From Bacillota bacterium (lineage in GTDB: Bacteria; Bacillota; Clostridia; Lachnospirales; Lachnospiraceae), in NCBI GenBank assembly GCA_023391695.1, contig JAEWAK010000067.1, positions 31,708-95,707 of the forward strand: 64,000 nucleotides of DNA. Direction: 5' to 3'. Below the pieces are notes generated by a model. The model was not told the origin of the DNA. It saw nothing but the letters and a program-made list of their open reading frames with translations, and did not search any database. The position numbers were made by a program, and so were the translations under genes. Each line of letters begins with the position of its first letter. Positions within the stretch are counted from its first letter, which is position 1. Positions 46,627 through 56,049 of this stretch are shown piece after piece.

Positions 46627-47625
46627 TTACTCATAATCCTCGATTCTCCATTCATCCTTCCAGTCGATATATACCCTATCATCTTCGAAGCGTAACGGCA
46701 GCCAAACATAATCAGCAATTGAAGTATCTTTCATTGTATCATCCGTTGTATTTCCAAGCTTTCTCTTTATATTTTCCAGTTCTTTTCCTTTTTCCCTTTC
46801 CGGCATATCCATATCAAATGAAATCTCAAAAAATTTTTTATATGAATTATAATCTGTATCCATTAATTTGGGCAGCCATCGGTCCGCACATGCAATATAA
46901 AGATCCTTTTTACCTGGTACTTTAAACACGGATGAGATCTGTGAATGAAATGAAGTATTACTCTTATCGTCCTGATGAGGATTACCTAATACTCTATAGG
47001 GTCCATGCCAGGAATTGCTTATGGCAACCTCGGATGGATTGGGTAAATAGCCTGTTGTCCCTGATGTCACCAGGTAATGCTTCCCTTTTATTAAAAAATG
47101 TGCCGTAGCCTCCCTGACATAAGGAGGAGCCGGATGTGGGAAATGTGTACTGCAATAACCTGTTACATCCATATAATCTGGAGTAAGGTCCGCACATATG
47201 GTTTCACTGTGTACTCTTTCAAAATAATAATAAGCCTTGCCATCCGGAGCAACTACTAAATCAAAATCTCCTGCGCTCATATTAAGAGGCTTTACTCCTT
47301 CCCTTACCATCACATAAGGTCCAAGAATATCATCAGCTGTCATTACTGATTCAGTCTGTGTTCCATCATTATTCATGATTTTAAGCCAGCAAACATATTT
47401 CTTTGTATCTTTGTTGTAGATAATATGCGGGCGGTCCATTTTTGAAGCGGGATGTAACGATGAAGACGGATCATCCGGCCTTGGTGGTATAATTAGTCCC
47501 CTATCCTCCCAGTTATATAAGTTACTTGAAGTATAACATCTCACACCCCGATGCCAGACATTACCAATACCAGTGGTTTTTTCCTTATTCTCCCCATACC
47601 AGTAATAAGTTCCGTAGATGTACAT
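46627..47625 (-). CDS. GH43 (subfamily 24-like), 5'-truncated copy in cluster 2
   Basis: 332 aa. From residue 1 it matches the propeller of the gene at 21743-22786 (YYWYGENKEKTTG, NMSAGDFDLVVAPDG, FERVHSETICADL, SIADYVWLPLRF) but lacks its first ~25 codons: the frame is continuous only from a LGGSV stretch upstream of the ATG at 47623-47625, with a stop just beyond. The new ATG has GGGGG six bases upstream by chance. Loss of the first strand and its catalytic Asp side is unclear; function doubtful. A plus-strand gene fragment begins at 47661, so a rearrangement junction lies near 47640. Confidence 0.75.
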   Translation of the reverse strand: MYIYGTYYWYGENKEKTTGIGNVWHRGVRCYTSSNLYNWEDRGLIIPPRPDDPSSSLHPASKMDRPHIIYNKDTKKYVCWLKIMNNDGTQTESVMTADDILGPYVMVREGVKPLNMSAGDFDLVVAPDGKAYYYFERVHSETICADLTPDYMDVTGYCSTHFPHPAPPYVREATAHFLIKGKHYLVTSGTTGYLPNPSEVAISNSWHGPYRVLGNPHQDDKSNTSFHSQISSVFKVPGKKDLYIACADRWLPKLMDTDYNSYKKFFEISFDMDMPEREKGKELENIKRKLGNTTDDTMKDTSIADYVWLPLRFEDDRVYIDWKDEWRIEDYE

Positions 47626-47660
47626 AACAGAACCCCCTAAAACTTCCTTCCATTTAGATC

Positions 47661-47924
47661 ATGGCGGGTATTGCTGTTCTCTTTTTCGGATTGCTTCCCA
47701 GGCTTGCAACGGGACTAAGCTGGGCTGTATTTGGGATATTCCTGTTAATCCAATTAGTGTGGGAATTAGGGCAGGCGGGTCAAGCCGTATATAATATATC
47801 GCCCTTTTCTTATGTATATCCAAACCACAGCATTATCGCTTTGCCAATTATTCTGCTTACTATAATTGCGGGTGCGCTGATTGCCGGTGGACTTGCCGGA
47901 TTCCGTCACCGTGAGGTCGGTTAA
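47661..47924 (+). pseudogene. ABC-2-type exporter permease, 3' fragment
   Basis: 87 codons (MAGIAVLFFGLLPRLATGLSW ... SPFSYVYP ... FRHREVG) match the C-terminal end of large ABC-2-type membrane proteins exporting drugs or peptides. The N-terminal part is missing: an in-frame TAG is only two codons before the ATG. Two or three membrane segments remain. It abuts the truncated GH43 gene head to head at the junction near 47640. Confidence 0.7.
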
Positions 47925-48175
47925 ATGATGTCACCATTAAATAATAATTTTAGTTCATGCTATAAAGATACTTGTAGTGTACGACGATGGCAGACATTTC
48001 TGCCCTGTTTTCCTTTCTTTTGCTTTACAGGCATTTAGGCTAGGGTTCAAAAAAGGGAATATAGGGCAGATATAGCCTGGCTGCTGGAAGTTACATATAA
48101 AGCCTGCCCATTTTAACGTGGTCAGGCTTTTTTCATATTTTTGACTTTTGTCGGATCATTTTGGGATCATATATT
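47925..48175. other. Intergenic stretch before the exporter operon
   Basis: About 250 bases with one clear terminator (48100-48133) and no genes. Confidence 0.5.
48100..48133 (+). terminator. Terminator of the exporter permease fragment
   Basis: AAGCCTG pairs with CAGGCTT, followed on the plus strand by a T-run into TTTTTTCATATTTTT. It could also work in reverse for the downstream operon. Confidence 0.65.
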
Positions 48176-50071
48176 TCAATCCAATTCAAACGCCCCCGTA
48201 TAAAGCTGATAATAATATCCCTTTTTCTCAACCAGCTCCGTATGATTGCCGCGTTCGATAATATTACCAAGATTTAAAACCATAATCGCGTCAGAGTTTT
48301 GTATTGTCGAAAGTCTGTGGGCTATTACAAATACGGTACGTCCATTCATCAGCTGGTCCATTCCACTCTGCACGATGGCTTCCGTGTGAGTATCGATACT
48401 TGACGTTGCTTCATCCAGTATCATAACCGGCGGATCGGCTATGGCAGCTCTGGCAATGGAAATAAGCTGGCGTTGTCCCTGGGACAGACTGCCGCCATCG
48501 CCGGTAATTACAGTATTGTACTCATTCGGAAGCCTGCGGATAAAATTGTCGGCATTCGCCAACCGGGCTGCCTCATATACTTCTTCATCTGTTGCATCCA
48601 ATTTGCCGTAACGGATATTCTCCATTATGGTATCGGTGAACAGATTCGTATCCTGCAGAACGATTCCCAGTGAGTGCCTTAAATCACTTTTTTTAATCTT
48701 ATTTATGTTGATTCCGTCATAGCGGATCTTGCCGTCTGCAAGATCGTAAAAGCGGTTAATAAGATTGGTAATAGTCGTTTTACCTGCGCCTGTTGCACCA
48801 ACAAAGGCAATCTTCTGACCCTGATTTGCATAAAGCGTGATGTCATGCAGTACGATTTTCTTTTCATCATAACCAAAATCCACATCATAAAAACGTACAT
48901 CTCCGGTAAGTCTCGTATAAGTTACCGTACCATCCTCATGAGGATGTTTCCATGCCCAAATACCGGTTCGCTTTTCCGTTTCCACGAGTTTATCGCCTTC
49001 TTCTTTCACATTTACCAGGGTGACATAACCGTCGTCCACTTCCGGCTCCTCATCCATTAGGGCGAATACGCGTCTAGCGCCTGCAAGTGCCATAATTACG
49101 CTGTTAATCTGCTGTGAAATTGTATTGATCGGCATGGTGAAAGTACGGCTTAACTGAAGAAAAGCTACTATGGCACCTAATGTAAGACCACCCCTTCCAC
49201 TAATGACCAATGCGCCACCCACAACCGCAAGGACGATATATTGCAGGTTTCCCAAATTGGCTACAACCGGCATCAGTATACTGGCAAATGTGTTGGCTTT
49301 TGAAGTATGTTCAAAGAGCATATCATTTTGCCTGTCAAATCCATCCTTTGCTTTTTGTTCGTGGCAAAAAACTTTTACAACTTTTTGACCGTTGATCATT
49401 TCCTCAACATAACCGTTTACATCGGCGAGGGATTGCTGCTGCTTTGCAAAATAGCCGGAACTCATTCCACCGATTTTCCGCGTGGCGCTCAGCATCAATA
49501 TAACAAATACCAAAGATAACAACGTCAAAAACAAGCTGGTGGTAATCATTGCCGAAAATACCGCAATAATGGTAATAATGGCTGAAAACATCTGTGTGAT
49601 ACTCTGAGAGACCATCTGACGGAGCGCATCAATGTCATTCGTATAAAAGCTCATAACATCACCATGGGAATGCGTATCAAAATATTTAATTGGAAGACTC
49701 TGCATTTTAGAAAACAGATCATCCCTGATATTCTTTAAAACTCCCTGTGAAATAGTGACCATCAGCTGATTATACAATAGTGTGGAAACCAATCCCACTA
49801 AATAAATTAGGCCCATAGTAAAGATCGCTTTTAAAAGTCCGGTAAAAACAGGAGCTGCCTCAGAAAGCAGAGGAGAAATGTAATCGTCAATTAATATTTC
49901 CAGGAAAAGAGAGCCCGCAACACTGGCAATTGAACTAAAAATAATTCCTATGAGAACAATTATAAATTGGACCTTATAAGCCCCGACCACATAAGAGAGT
50001 ATTCTTTTAATCATAGGCAAATCATCTTTCCCAATCTTTCTCTTGTTGTTAATCTGCTTACTTTGTTTCAT
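48176..50071 (-). CDS. Heterodimeric ABC exporter, subunit with canonical ATP site
   Basis: 631 aa. Six-helix membrane domain (residues ~20-330) then an ATP-binding domain: Walker A GATGAGKTT, signature LSQGQRQLISIARA, Walker B MILDEATSSID with catalytic Glu, and the switch His in FVIAHRLST. BmrA/LmrA-like multidrug or lipid exporter family. An extra stretch ~350-375 (EKRTGIWAWKHPHEDG) is inserted before the ATPase domain. Overlaps the partner gene by 14 bases. Confidence 0.93.
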   Translation of the reverse strand: MKQSKQINNKRKIGKDDLPMIKRILSYVVGAYKVQFIIVLIGIIFSSIASVAGSLFLEILIDDYISPLLSEAAPVFTGLLKAIFTMGLIYLVGLVSTLLYNQLMVTISQGVLKNIRDDLFSKMQSLPIKYFDTHSHGDVMSFYTNDIDALRQMVSQSITQMFSAIITIIAVFSAMITTSLFLTLLSLVFVILMLSATRKIGGMSSGYFAKQQQSLADVNGYVEEMINGQKVVKVFCHEQKAKDGFDRQNDMLFEHTSKANTFASILMPVVANLGNLQYIVLAVVGGALVISGRGGLTLGAIVAFLQLSRTFTMPINTISQQINSVIMALAGARRVFALMDEEPEVDDGYVTLVNVKEEGDKLVETEKRTGIWAWKHPHEDGTVTYTRLTGDVRFYDVDFGYDEKKIVLHDITLYANQGQKIAFVGATGAGKTTITNLINRFYDLADGKIRYDGININKIKKSDLRHSLGIVLQDTNLFTDTIMENIRYGKLDATDEEVYEAARLANADNFIRRLPNEYNTVITGDGGSLSQGQRQLISIARAAIADPPVMILDEATSSIDTHTEAIVQSGMDQLMNGRTVFVIAHRLSTIQNSDAIMVLNLGNIIERGNHTELVEKKGYYYQLYTGAFELD

Positions 50072-51797
50072 GACTAGTTCCCCCTTTCATTTGAGAATTG
50101 TATAGTTCATAGTAAAGTGTGTTGTTCCTGAGCAATTCTTCATGCGTACCGATCGCATCAATACTTCCACTGTCCATTATAACAATTTTATCCGCATCTT
50201 CCACAGAGGAAATACGCTGCGAGATTATAATTTTCGTAGTATGGGGAATCTCATCACGAAATGCCTTGCGTATATAAGCATCTGTTTTCGTATCAACCGC
50301 ACTAGTTGAATCGTCAAGAATCAAAATTTTTGGTTTCTTCAGAAGTGCACGAGCAATACAAAGGCGCTGTTTCTGCCCTCCTGATACATTTGATCCGTCT
50401 TGTTCAATATAAGTGTCATATCCATCGGGAAATGTATGTATAAAGTCATCTGCCTGTGCCAGTTTACAAACACGTACGAGCTCCTCATCCGAAGCGTTCT
50501 CACAACCCCACCTCAAATTTTCTTTAACGGTGCCGGAAAACAGAGTATTTTTCTGAAGTACCATAGCCACTTCATCACGAAGAGTGTGAATATTATAATC
50601 TCTTACATTTACGCCGCCGACGGATATCGTTCCTTCTGTAACATCATATAGTCGAGGAATAAGTTGGACAAGACTGGTTTTTGCCGCACCGGTTCCTCCA
50701 ATAATTCCAACTGTCTCACCAGACTCAATCGTAAGATTAATATTCTTCAGAGAAAGTTTGTTCTTATCCTTTATATAACTAAAGGATACATTACAAAAAG
50801 AAATCGAACCGTCTTCCACCTGATTAACAGAACTTGAGCCATTTGTTAAATCAGGAACTTCTTCAAGGACTTCCACAATACGTTTTGCTGATGCCCTAGA
50901 CATCGTTATCGTGACAAAAACCACAGACAGCAGCATTAAGCTAAATAAAATCTGCATGGCATAGGATAAAATACTTGTTAATTCCCCTGTTGTCATAGAA
51001 CTTCCGATAATAAGCTTTGCACCGAACCACGCTATCAAAAGCATACTGGCATTCATGGAAAGCTGCATAAATGGTCCGTTTAAAGCCAGTATTTTCTCCG
51101 CCTTTCTAAATTCTTTATAGATGGTATTAGAAGCCATTCTGAATTTTTTTACTTCATAATCTTCACGGACAAAAGATTTAACTACACGAATACCCCTTAA
51201 GTTTTCCTGTACCGTACTGTTAAGTTTGTCATATGCATGAAAAACCCGTGTAAAAATAGGATGCACCTTACTTACAATAATATAGAGTGCCACTGCTAAA
51301 AATGGGATAATGCAAACAAAAATAAGCGATACGTGCCTATTAATGCTAAAGGACATAAACATAGAAAACACTAACATAACAGGGCTGCGGAGTGCAACCC
51401 GGATAATAATCTGGAAAGCATTCTGTACATTACTCACATCGGTTGTAAGTCTTGTTACCAGGCTTGCTGTAGAAAATTTATCAATATTTGCAAATGAATA
51501 ATCCTGCACCTCATAATACATGTCTTTCCGCACATTTCGGGCAAAACCTGCCGCCGCCACAGAGGCATATTTTGCAGATAGCGTGCCGAATATTAATGAC
51601 AGTACAACAGACAATGTAAGAAACATGCCTATTTTGAGGATATGATCCATATTTTTCGCATTAATACCTAAATCAATCAATTTTGCCATTAACATGGGAA
51701 TCATAACATCCATGATTACTTCCAGTGTTACTAAGATTATTGTGTATACGGTGTTTTTTTTGTATTGTCGTAAACATGCTGCCAATTTTTTAATCAT
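50058..51797 (-). CDS. Heterodimeric ABC exporter, subunit with degenerate ATP site
   Basis: 579 aa, membrane domain then ATPase. The site is non-canonical: Walker A GGTGAAKTS has Ala for Gly before the Lys, the Walker B is LILDDSTSAVD with Asp for Glu, and the switch is IIISQRIS with Gln for His. Its signature VSGGQKQRLCIARA is normal. This fits a heterodimer in which only one composite site hydrolyses ATP. Transcribed first, with the MarR regulator upstream. Confidence 0.93.
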   Translation of the reverse strand: MIKKLAACLRQYKKNTVYTIILVTLEVIMDVMIPMLMAKLIDLGINAKNMDHILKIGMFLTLSVVLSLIFGTLSAKYASVAAAGFARNVRKDMYYEVQDYSFANIDKFSTASLVTRLTTDVSNVQNAFQIIIRVALRSPVMLVFSMFMSFSINRHVSLIFVCIIPFLAVALYIIVSKVHPIFTRVFHAYDKLNSTVQENLRGIRVVKSFVREDYEVKKFRMASNTIYKEFRKAEKILALNGPFMQLSMNASMLLIAWFGAKLIIGSSMTTGELTSILSYAMQILFSLMLLSVVFVTITMSRASAKRIVEVLEEVPDLTNGSSSVNQVEDGSISFCNVSFSYIKDKNKLSLKNINLTIESGETVGIIGGTGAAKTSLVQLIPRLYDVTEGTISVGGVNVRDYNIHTLRDEVAMVLQKNTLFSGTVKENLRWGCENASDEELVRVCKLAQADDFIHTFPDGYDTYIEQDGSNVSGGQKQRLCIARALLKKPKILILDDSTSAVDTKTDAYIRKAFRDEIPHTTKIIISQRISSVEDADKIVIMDSGSIDAIGTHEELLRNNTLYYELYNSQMKGGTSHETK

Positions 51798-52019
51798 TCA
51801 TAATTCCTCCATTCAATTCCTACACTTTGTTAGCTTCATTACTGTAAGGTTCCTAACAATAAGAGACAAGAAAAAAATTGCATAGCAAACTCTGCTCTGA
51901 TAAATGATGGCTTTGTAATATGGTATCATTCAAGCGTCATATATATCCTGGCATAGCATTTTTATGCAATAGAAAGTAATTTCCTCTCATAAATAAAGAT
52001 GTTCGCCCGATCCGAACAT

Positions 52020-52460
52020 CTAATCTATATTCTTCTTGATTTTATCTAAAATTGCAAAAAAGGCTTTTTGTTCTTCAAGTGTCAATCCCTGTCGTAACCG
52101 TTCTTCCATCATAGCAACTTCCTGCTCAACTTTTTCGCTCATCTTTATAGCCACTGGTGTAAGTACCAACTTTTTCAACCGAGCATCATAGTCAACGGAT
52201 TCCCGTTTAATCAGCCCCTTTTTCTCCATCAGCCGAAGAATACCTGAAGCTGTAGAGCGCCGGATATTAAACTTAATTTCTATATCCCTTTGAAAAATAT
52301 CCTCTCCCCGATTCGCCCTAATATGCCCCATGACCCAACATTGTATGCTGGTAAGTGTAAGACCGTTTGTAATATCGCGTATTGTGCGATCCGGACCTTG
52401 CCTTTTGATTACGTTAGAAAGCACTGAAATCTCAATGCCGATTGATCTCGAATATTCCAT
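52020..52460 (-). CDS. MarR-family regulator of the ABC exporter
   Basis: 146 aa. Winged-helix: RDIEIKFNIRRSTASGILRLME then KKGLIKRESVDYDARLKKLVLT, the beta-wing with the usual Asp-x-Arg. Helices at both ends mediate dimerisation. Start at 52460 (MEYSRSIG) has AAGGTGG spacing eight. Adjacent to the exporter on the same strand, with the exporter downstream, so it is probably its regulator and may be induced by the exporter's substrate. A palindrome-like TATATAACTTTATATA upstream could be its operator. Confidence 0.88.
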   Translation of the reverse strand: MEYSRSIGIEISVLSNVIKRQGPDRTIRDITNGLTLTSIQCWVMGHIRANRGEDIFQRDIEIKFNIRRSTASGILRLMEKKGLIKRESVDYDARLKKLVLTPVAIKMSEKVEQEVAMMEERLRQGLTLEEQKAFFAILDKIKKNID

Positions 52461-52969
52461 TTCACTCGCCACCTTTTTGTTAGGATGCTTACATTATATA
52501 ACTTTATATATATTTTTGTCAATAGTCGATAATTTAATTCTAACATCTATTATCTGCGCTGGATGCATCACTTTATAGGATGAGCAATTTAGATGTGTGG
52601 AATTATTACATATCTAAGATTGTGACTCTGTATAATGCAAATTTTGTTCAAACTTTTTTCTTCATGGTGGAATAAGTTAATGATGAGATAATTTCACAAT
52701 AACCATAGGGCTATTTTTTCTACCTGCTTCCAGCCACTGGTTAATAACCACATGGCCTTTTCATGACATTTGCTTCCTAAAAATCTATTTATTTCCTTAT
52801 TGGTTCATCAAGGGAATATAGATTTTTTTGTAATGGTATATCAGATCTCTCTTCATTTGAAATTATTGCAATTCATACACAGGAGTTGATATTGTAATTT
52901 TGATCCTTTAACAACAGTATCATTAAAGAAATATTGGAAAAACTTTAATGGCACATAAGCATATTTCTT
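52461..52969. other. Intergenic region upstream of MarR gene
   Basis: 509 bases, mostly AT-rich. A partial hairpin around 52787-52840 (AAATCTATTTATTTCC with AATATAGATTT) resembles a terminator. No gene found; the relic at 52970 may once have started in here. Confidence 0.4.
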
Positions 52970-53257
52970 ATGAATAACCATCTTTTCTTTCAATTTTACT
53001 TTGATTCCTTGCTGGATATCGCTCAAAAATCTGGATTGGACTTCAACGAAACGAAGCTTGCTTTTGAAGATGAGGCATATCTGAAAATGGTCAATAATGA
53101 CTTAACTACTGCTAAGAAAAAGAGAATTAGCAGTGTTCCATTTTTCATAATTAATGAAAAGCACATCTTAAGTGGTGCTCAATCTGTTGAGTACTTCAAA
53201 AATACCTTATTGCAAATAGATAAAAAGGAGACCTCTTTGATAGAAAATATAAAGTAG
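52970..53257 (+). pseudogene. DsbA/FrnE-like oxidoreductase, N-terminal part missing
   Basis: 95 codons that match the C-terminal third of DsbA-family FrnE-type proteins (LLDIAQKSGLDFNETKLAF ... RISSVPFFIINEKHILSGAQ, with the cis-Pro region VPFFI). The thioredoxin CxxC half is absent and a stop lies just upstream of the ATG. It could still be translated but cannot be catalytic. Confidence 0.65.
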
Positions 53258-53289
53258 TCATCCATTTTTGAAATGGATAGCTACTTTTT
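53253..53289 (+). terminator. Terminator after the DsbA-like fragment
   Basis: AGTAGTCATCCATTT pairs with AAATGGATAGCTACT with one bulge, then a T-run. It overlaps the last codons of the fragment. Confidence 0.75.
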
Positions 53290-53486
53290 AAAAAAACAAA
53301 GCCTTCTTTATAGCTACCTCCTGTATTCGCTCCAAACACACATCAAAAAATATCTGATAACTTTTACAGAAATAATTTTGATAAAGACCGCTTTCTGAAA
53401 CAAGATCTCGCTTTCTATGACAACCGCCTTATTAACGACCGTTAAAATGTTATATTCCACCTTATCTAAATACCTATGTATATTTC

Positions 53487-54269
53487 CTATATAAATTTAT
53501 TAATATTATAGAAATTAATTAGAATCATTACGACCATTAAACCGATAAATAACTTATTCACCGTCTTGTGTTGTATCCTTTTGTTCAAATAACGGCCCAA
53601 AATCGCTCCAAAAATTCCTCCAATCGCCATAACAAGCAGTGTAATCCATGAAAACGCTGGCACTGTTCCAGAAATAATAGTGGAAATTATACTTGCAGTC
53701 TGAGAAAAGAAAATAATGTAAAGTGAATTTTCTGTTGCATTTTTGATACCCATAGAAAAAAAATAGAACAATACGACTAGATTAATAGGCCCACCACCAA
53801 TTCCAAGGAAAGATGAAAGAATACCAAGAAATACACCTATTATAATACAAACGCTGACATTTTCAATCTGTCTGGTTTTAATTTTATTTTTAAAAAGAGT
53901 ATAGGCCAATGTTCCAATGGTAATAATCAACAGGCAGACTGCCTGTACTGCACCAACCTTATTCTGATCCGTACTTAATGATTTAATATAAGAGAAGAGC
54001 CATTTCCCAATTAATCCGCCGACAGCAGCTCCCAGTGCCAACGGCAGACCTGTATTAGGCTCAAACTGACTATTTTTACTCACTTTACTTTTTATTACCG
54101 AGTACATTGTCATGGACAATACCGTGCAACCAGACAAAAAGTTGATTACAGATACGTCCAGCACTCCAAAAGAATCTAGCAGTGGTTTTATAATCACTCC
54201 ACCACCAATTCCACAAATTGCACCTACAACAGAAGCCCCAAAACATATCAGAAAAAATATAATTAACAT
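53487..54269 (-). CDS. TauE/SafE-family membrane permease
   Basis: 260 aa with about eight membrane segments. Family marks: ICGIGGGVIIKPLLDSFGVL at the start and the second-half echo FLGIGGGPINLVVLF. TauE/SafE proteins export sulfite, sulfoacetate or other sulfur oxyanions and organic acids. Its gene follows a PTS-sulfatase operon on the same strand, separated by a relic and a terminator, so sulfate or sulfite export after desulfation is a fitting role but unproven. No adjacent regulator. Confidence 0.85.
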   Translation of the reverse strand: MLIIFFLICFGASVVGAICGIGGGVIIKPLLDSFGVLDVSVINFLSGCTVLSMTMYSVIKSKVSKNSQFEPNTGLPLALGAAVGGLIGKWLFSYIKSLSTDQNKVGAVQAVCLLIITIGTLAYTLFKNKIKTRQIENVSVCIIIGVFLGILSSFLGIGGGPINLVVLFYFFSMGIKNATENSLYIIFFSQTASIISTIISGTVPAFSWITLLVMAIGGIFGAILGRYLNKRIQHKTVNKLFIGLMVVMILINFYNINKFI

Positions 54270-54306
54270 CTTTTACTCTCTCTCGAATCTATTAAATTTG
54301 AGCTTG

Positions 54307-54460
54307 TTATTCCAATTTATTACTATTGAGTATAGATTCACGCACTTTAAGTAACATTGCAGGACTCACTGATATTTCATCAATCCCCATTAATGAAAGT
54401 TTCAGTTAGAGTAACATCCGCACCCAGTTCTCCGCAGATTCCAATCCAACAACCATTTTT
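54307..54460 (-). pseudogene. PTS enzyme I (ptsI) C-terminal relic
   Basis: The C-terminal end of a ptsI-like gene: GICGELGADVTLTETFI in one frame and LSLMGIDEISVSPAMLLKVR in the next, equivalent to the GMCGE...LG.DE.S...  sequence of enzyme I. A frameshift lies between, and nothing remains upstream. It sits between the GH1 terminator and the TauE/SafE gene. Confidence 0.65.
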
Positions 54461-54556
54461 ATGTCAATCTTCCACAACTATTTATAAATCAGTTATCAAA
54501 TTAATGTTTCCTTATCCGAAACCTTAAATTTTTGTATAAACACCATTAAATAAGAC

Positions 54557-54583
54557 GGAAGTAGAGAAAAATTCTCTACTTCC
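54557..54583 (-). terminator. Terminator of the PTS-GH3-sulfatase-GH1 operon
   Basis: GGAAGTAGAGAA pairs perfectly with TTCTCTACTTCC around AAA. Minus-strand T content after it is moderate. Twelve bases past the GH1 stop. Confidence 0.75.
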
Positions 54584-54594
54584 CTTCATTTTTC

Positions 54595-56049
54595 TTAATT
54601 AATGTCTTCTCCATTTGTTAAAATAACCTTTTGGTACCATTGAAAACTTTTCTTTCTCATTCTTCTGAGGCTGCCCTTACCCTCATTATCCTTATCGACG
54701 TATATAAAACCATATCTCTTTTCCATTTCACCAGTCGATACACTCACTAAGTCAATGCATCCCCATGTAGTATACCCCAGTATTTGTACTCCGTCTGCGA
54801 TAGCTTCTTTCATTTCAACGATATGTTTTCTGAGGTAGTCAATGCGGTAATCATCCATTATACAACCAGATTCATTGATTTCATCTCTGGCACCAAGTCC
54901 ATTTTCTACAATAAACAGAGGTAATCGATATCTGTCATACAAGTTATTTAAATAGATACGTAACCCAATTGCATCTATCTGCCATCCCCATTCACTGCTT
55001 TCAAGGTAAGGATTCTTTTCACCCGCCATGAAATTTCCATGCATATTTTTCTCTTTCTGAGAGCTTACTGTTGTAGACATATAATAACTGAAAGCCAGAT
55101 AGTCAGGCTTATTTGCTGCAATGATCTCCATATCCCCGTCTTCGACTTCAATCTCTACACGCTTTTCTTGAAACATTCTGCTCGTATAAGCAGGATATTC
55201 TCCATGAATAAGTACATCAGAAAAGAATAAGGAGCTTCTTGAATCCTCAAGACTCTGTAATACGTCCTCTGGTTTACAATTTCTTGGATAAATCATAGAA
55301 CCAGCCAGCATAATTCCAATCTTTATATCCTTTGATATACTATGAGCATATTGAACTACTTTTGCACTTGCAACAAACTGGTGATGTGCCCCCTGATAAA
55401 TATTTTGCTGATACTTCTCATCCTCTGGATTTAACTTCATTCCGCCTGCAACATATGGCAAAACACCTATAATATTCATTTCATTAAAAGTAATCCAGTA
55501 TTTTACTCGTTTTCCATAACGATCGAGCAGTGTTTTAGCATACCGGTCATAGAAATCGATTAATTTTCTGTTTTTCCAGCCACCATAATGTTCACACAAA
55601 TAAAGTGGAATTTCATAATGTGAAATGGTGATTAACGGTTCAATATTATATTTTTCCAATTCATCTAATACTGCTTCATAGAACTTTAATCCCGCTTCGT
55701 TTGGTTGCTCCTCATCTCCCTTCGGAAAGATCCTGGACCATGCAATACTAAATCTGAAACACTTAAATCCCATTTCAGCAAATAATTTTATGTCCTCTTT
55801 ATAGGTATGATAAAAATCAATTGCTTCGTGACTCGGAAAAAATACCTCATCTGGATTTACAACATATTTTTCCGGATTCATCATTGTCATAATACGCTCT
55901 TTACCACCAGGAATAGTATCAGCTACTGACATTCCCTTGGAATCTTCCTGATAAGCACCTTCACACTGATTTGCCGCAACTGCGCCACCCCATAAAAAGT
56001 TATCAGGAAATTTTTTCTCTATGCTGCAGATATTCTTTATGCATTTCAT
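54595..56049 (-). CDS. 6-Phospho-beta-glucosidase (GH1)
   Basis: 484 aa from 56049 (MKCIKNICSI), overlapping the sulfatase gene by 47 bases. Acid/base Glu in ITFNEMNIIG, nucleophile Glu in FIVENGLGA. The marker for phosphorylated substrates is TGEMEKRYGFIYVDKD, whose Ser-Lys-Tyr set binds the 6-phosphate. This fits hydrolysis of cellobiose-6-phosphate-type sugars delivered by the PTS. GGAGA precedes the ATG. Last gene of the operon. Confidence 0.93.
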   Translation of the reverse strand: MKCIKNICSIEKKFPDNFLWGGAVAANQCEGAYQEDSKGMSVADTIPGGKERIMTMMNPEKYVVNPDEVFFPSHEAIDFYHTYKEDIKLFAEMGFKCFRFSIAWSRIFPKGDEEQPNEAGLKFYEAVLDELEKYNIEPLITISHYEIPLYLCEHYGGWKNRKLIDFYDRYAKTLLDRYGKRVKYWITFNEMNIIGVLPYVAGGMKLNPEDEKYQQNIYQGAHHQFVASAKVVQYAHSISKDIKIGIMLAGSMIYPRNCKPEDVLQSLEDSRSSLFFSDVLIHGEYPAYTSRMFQEKRVEIEVEDGDMEIIAANKPDYLAFSYYMSTTVSSQKEKNMHGNFMAGEKNPYLESSEWGWQIDAIGLRIYLNNLYDRYRLPLFIVENGLGARDEINESGCIMDDYRIDYLRKHIVEMKEAIADGVQILGYTTWGCIDLVSVSTGEMEKRYGFIYVDKDNEGKGSLRRMRKKSFQWYQKVILTNGEDIN

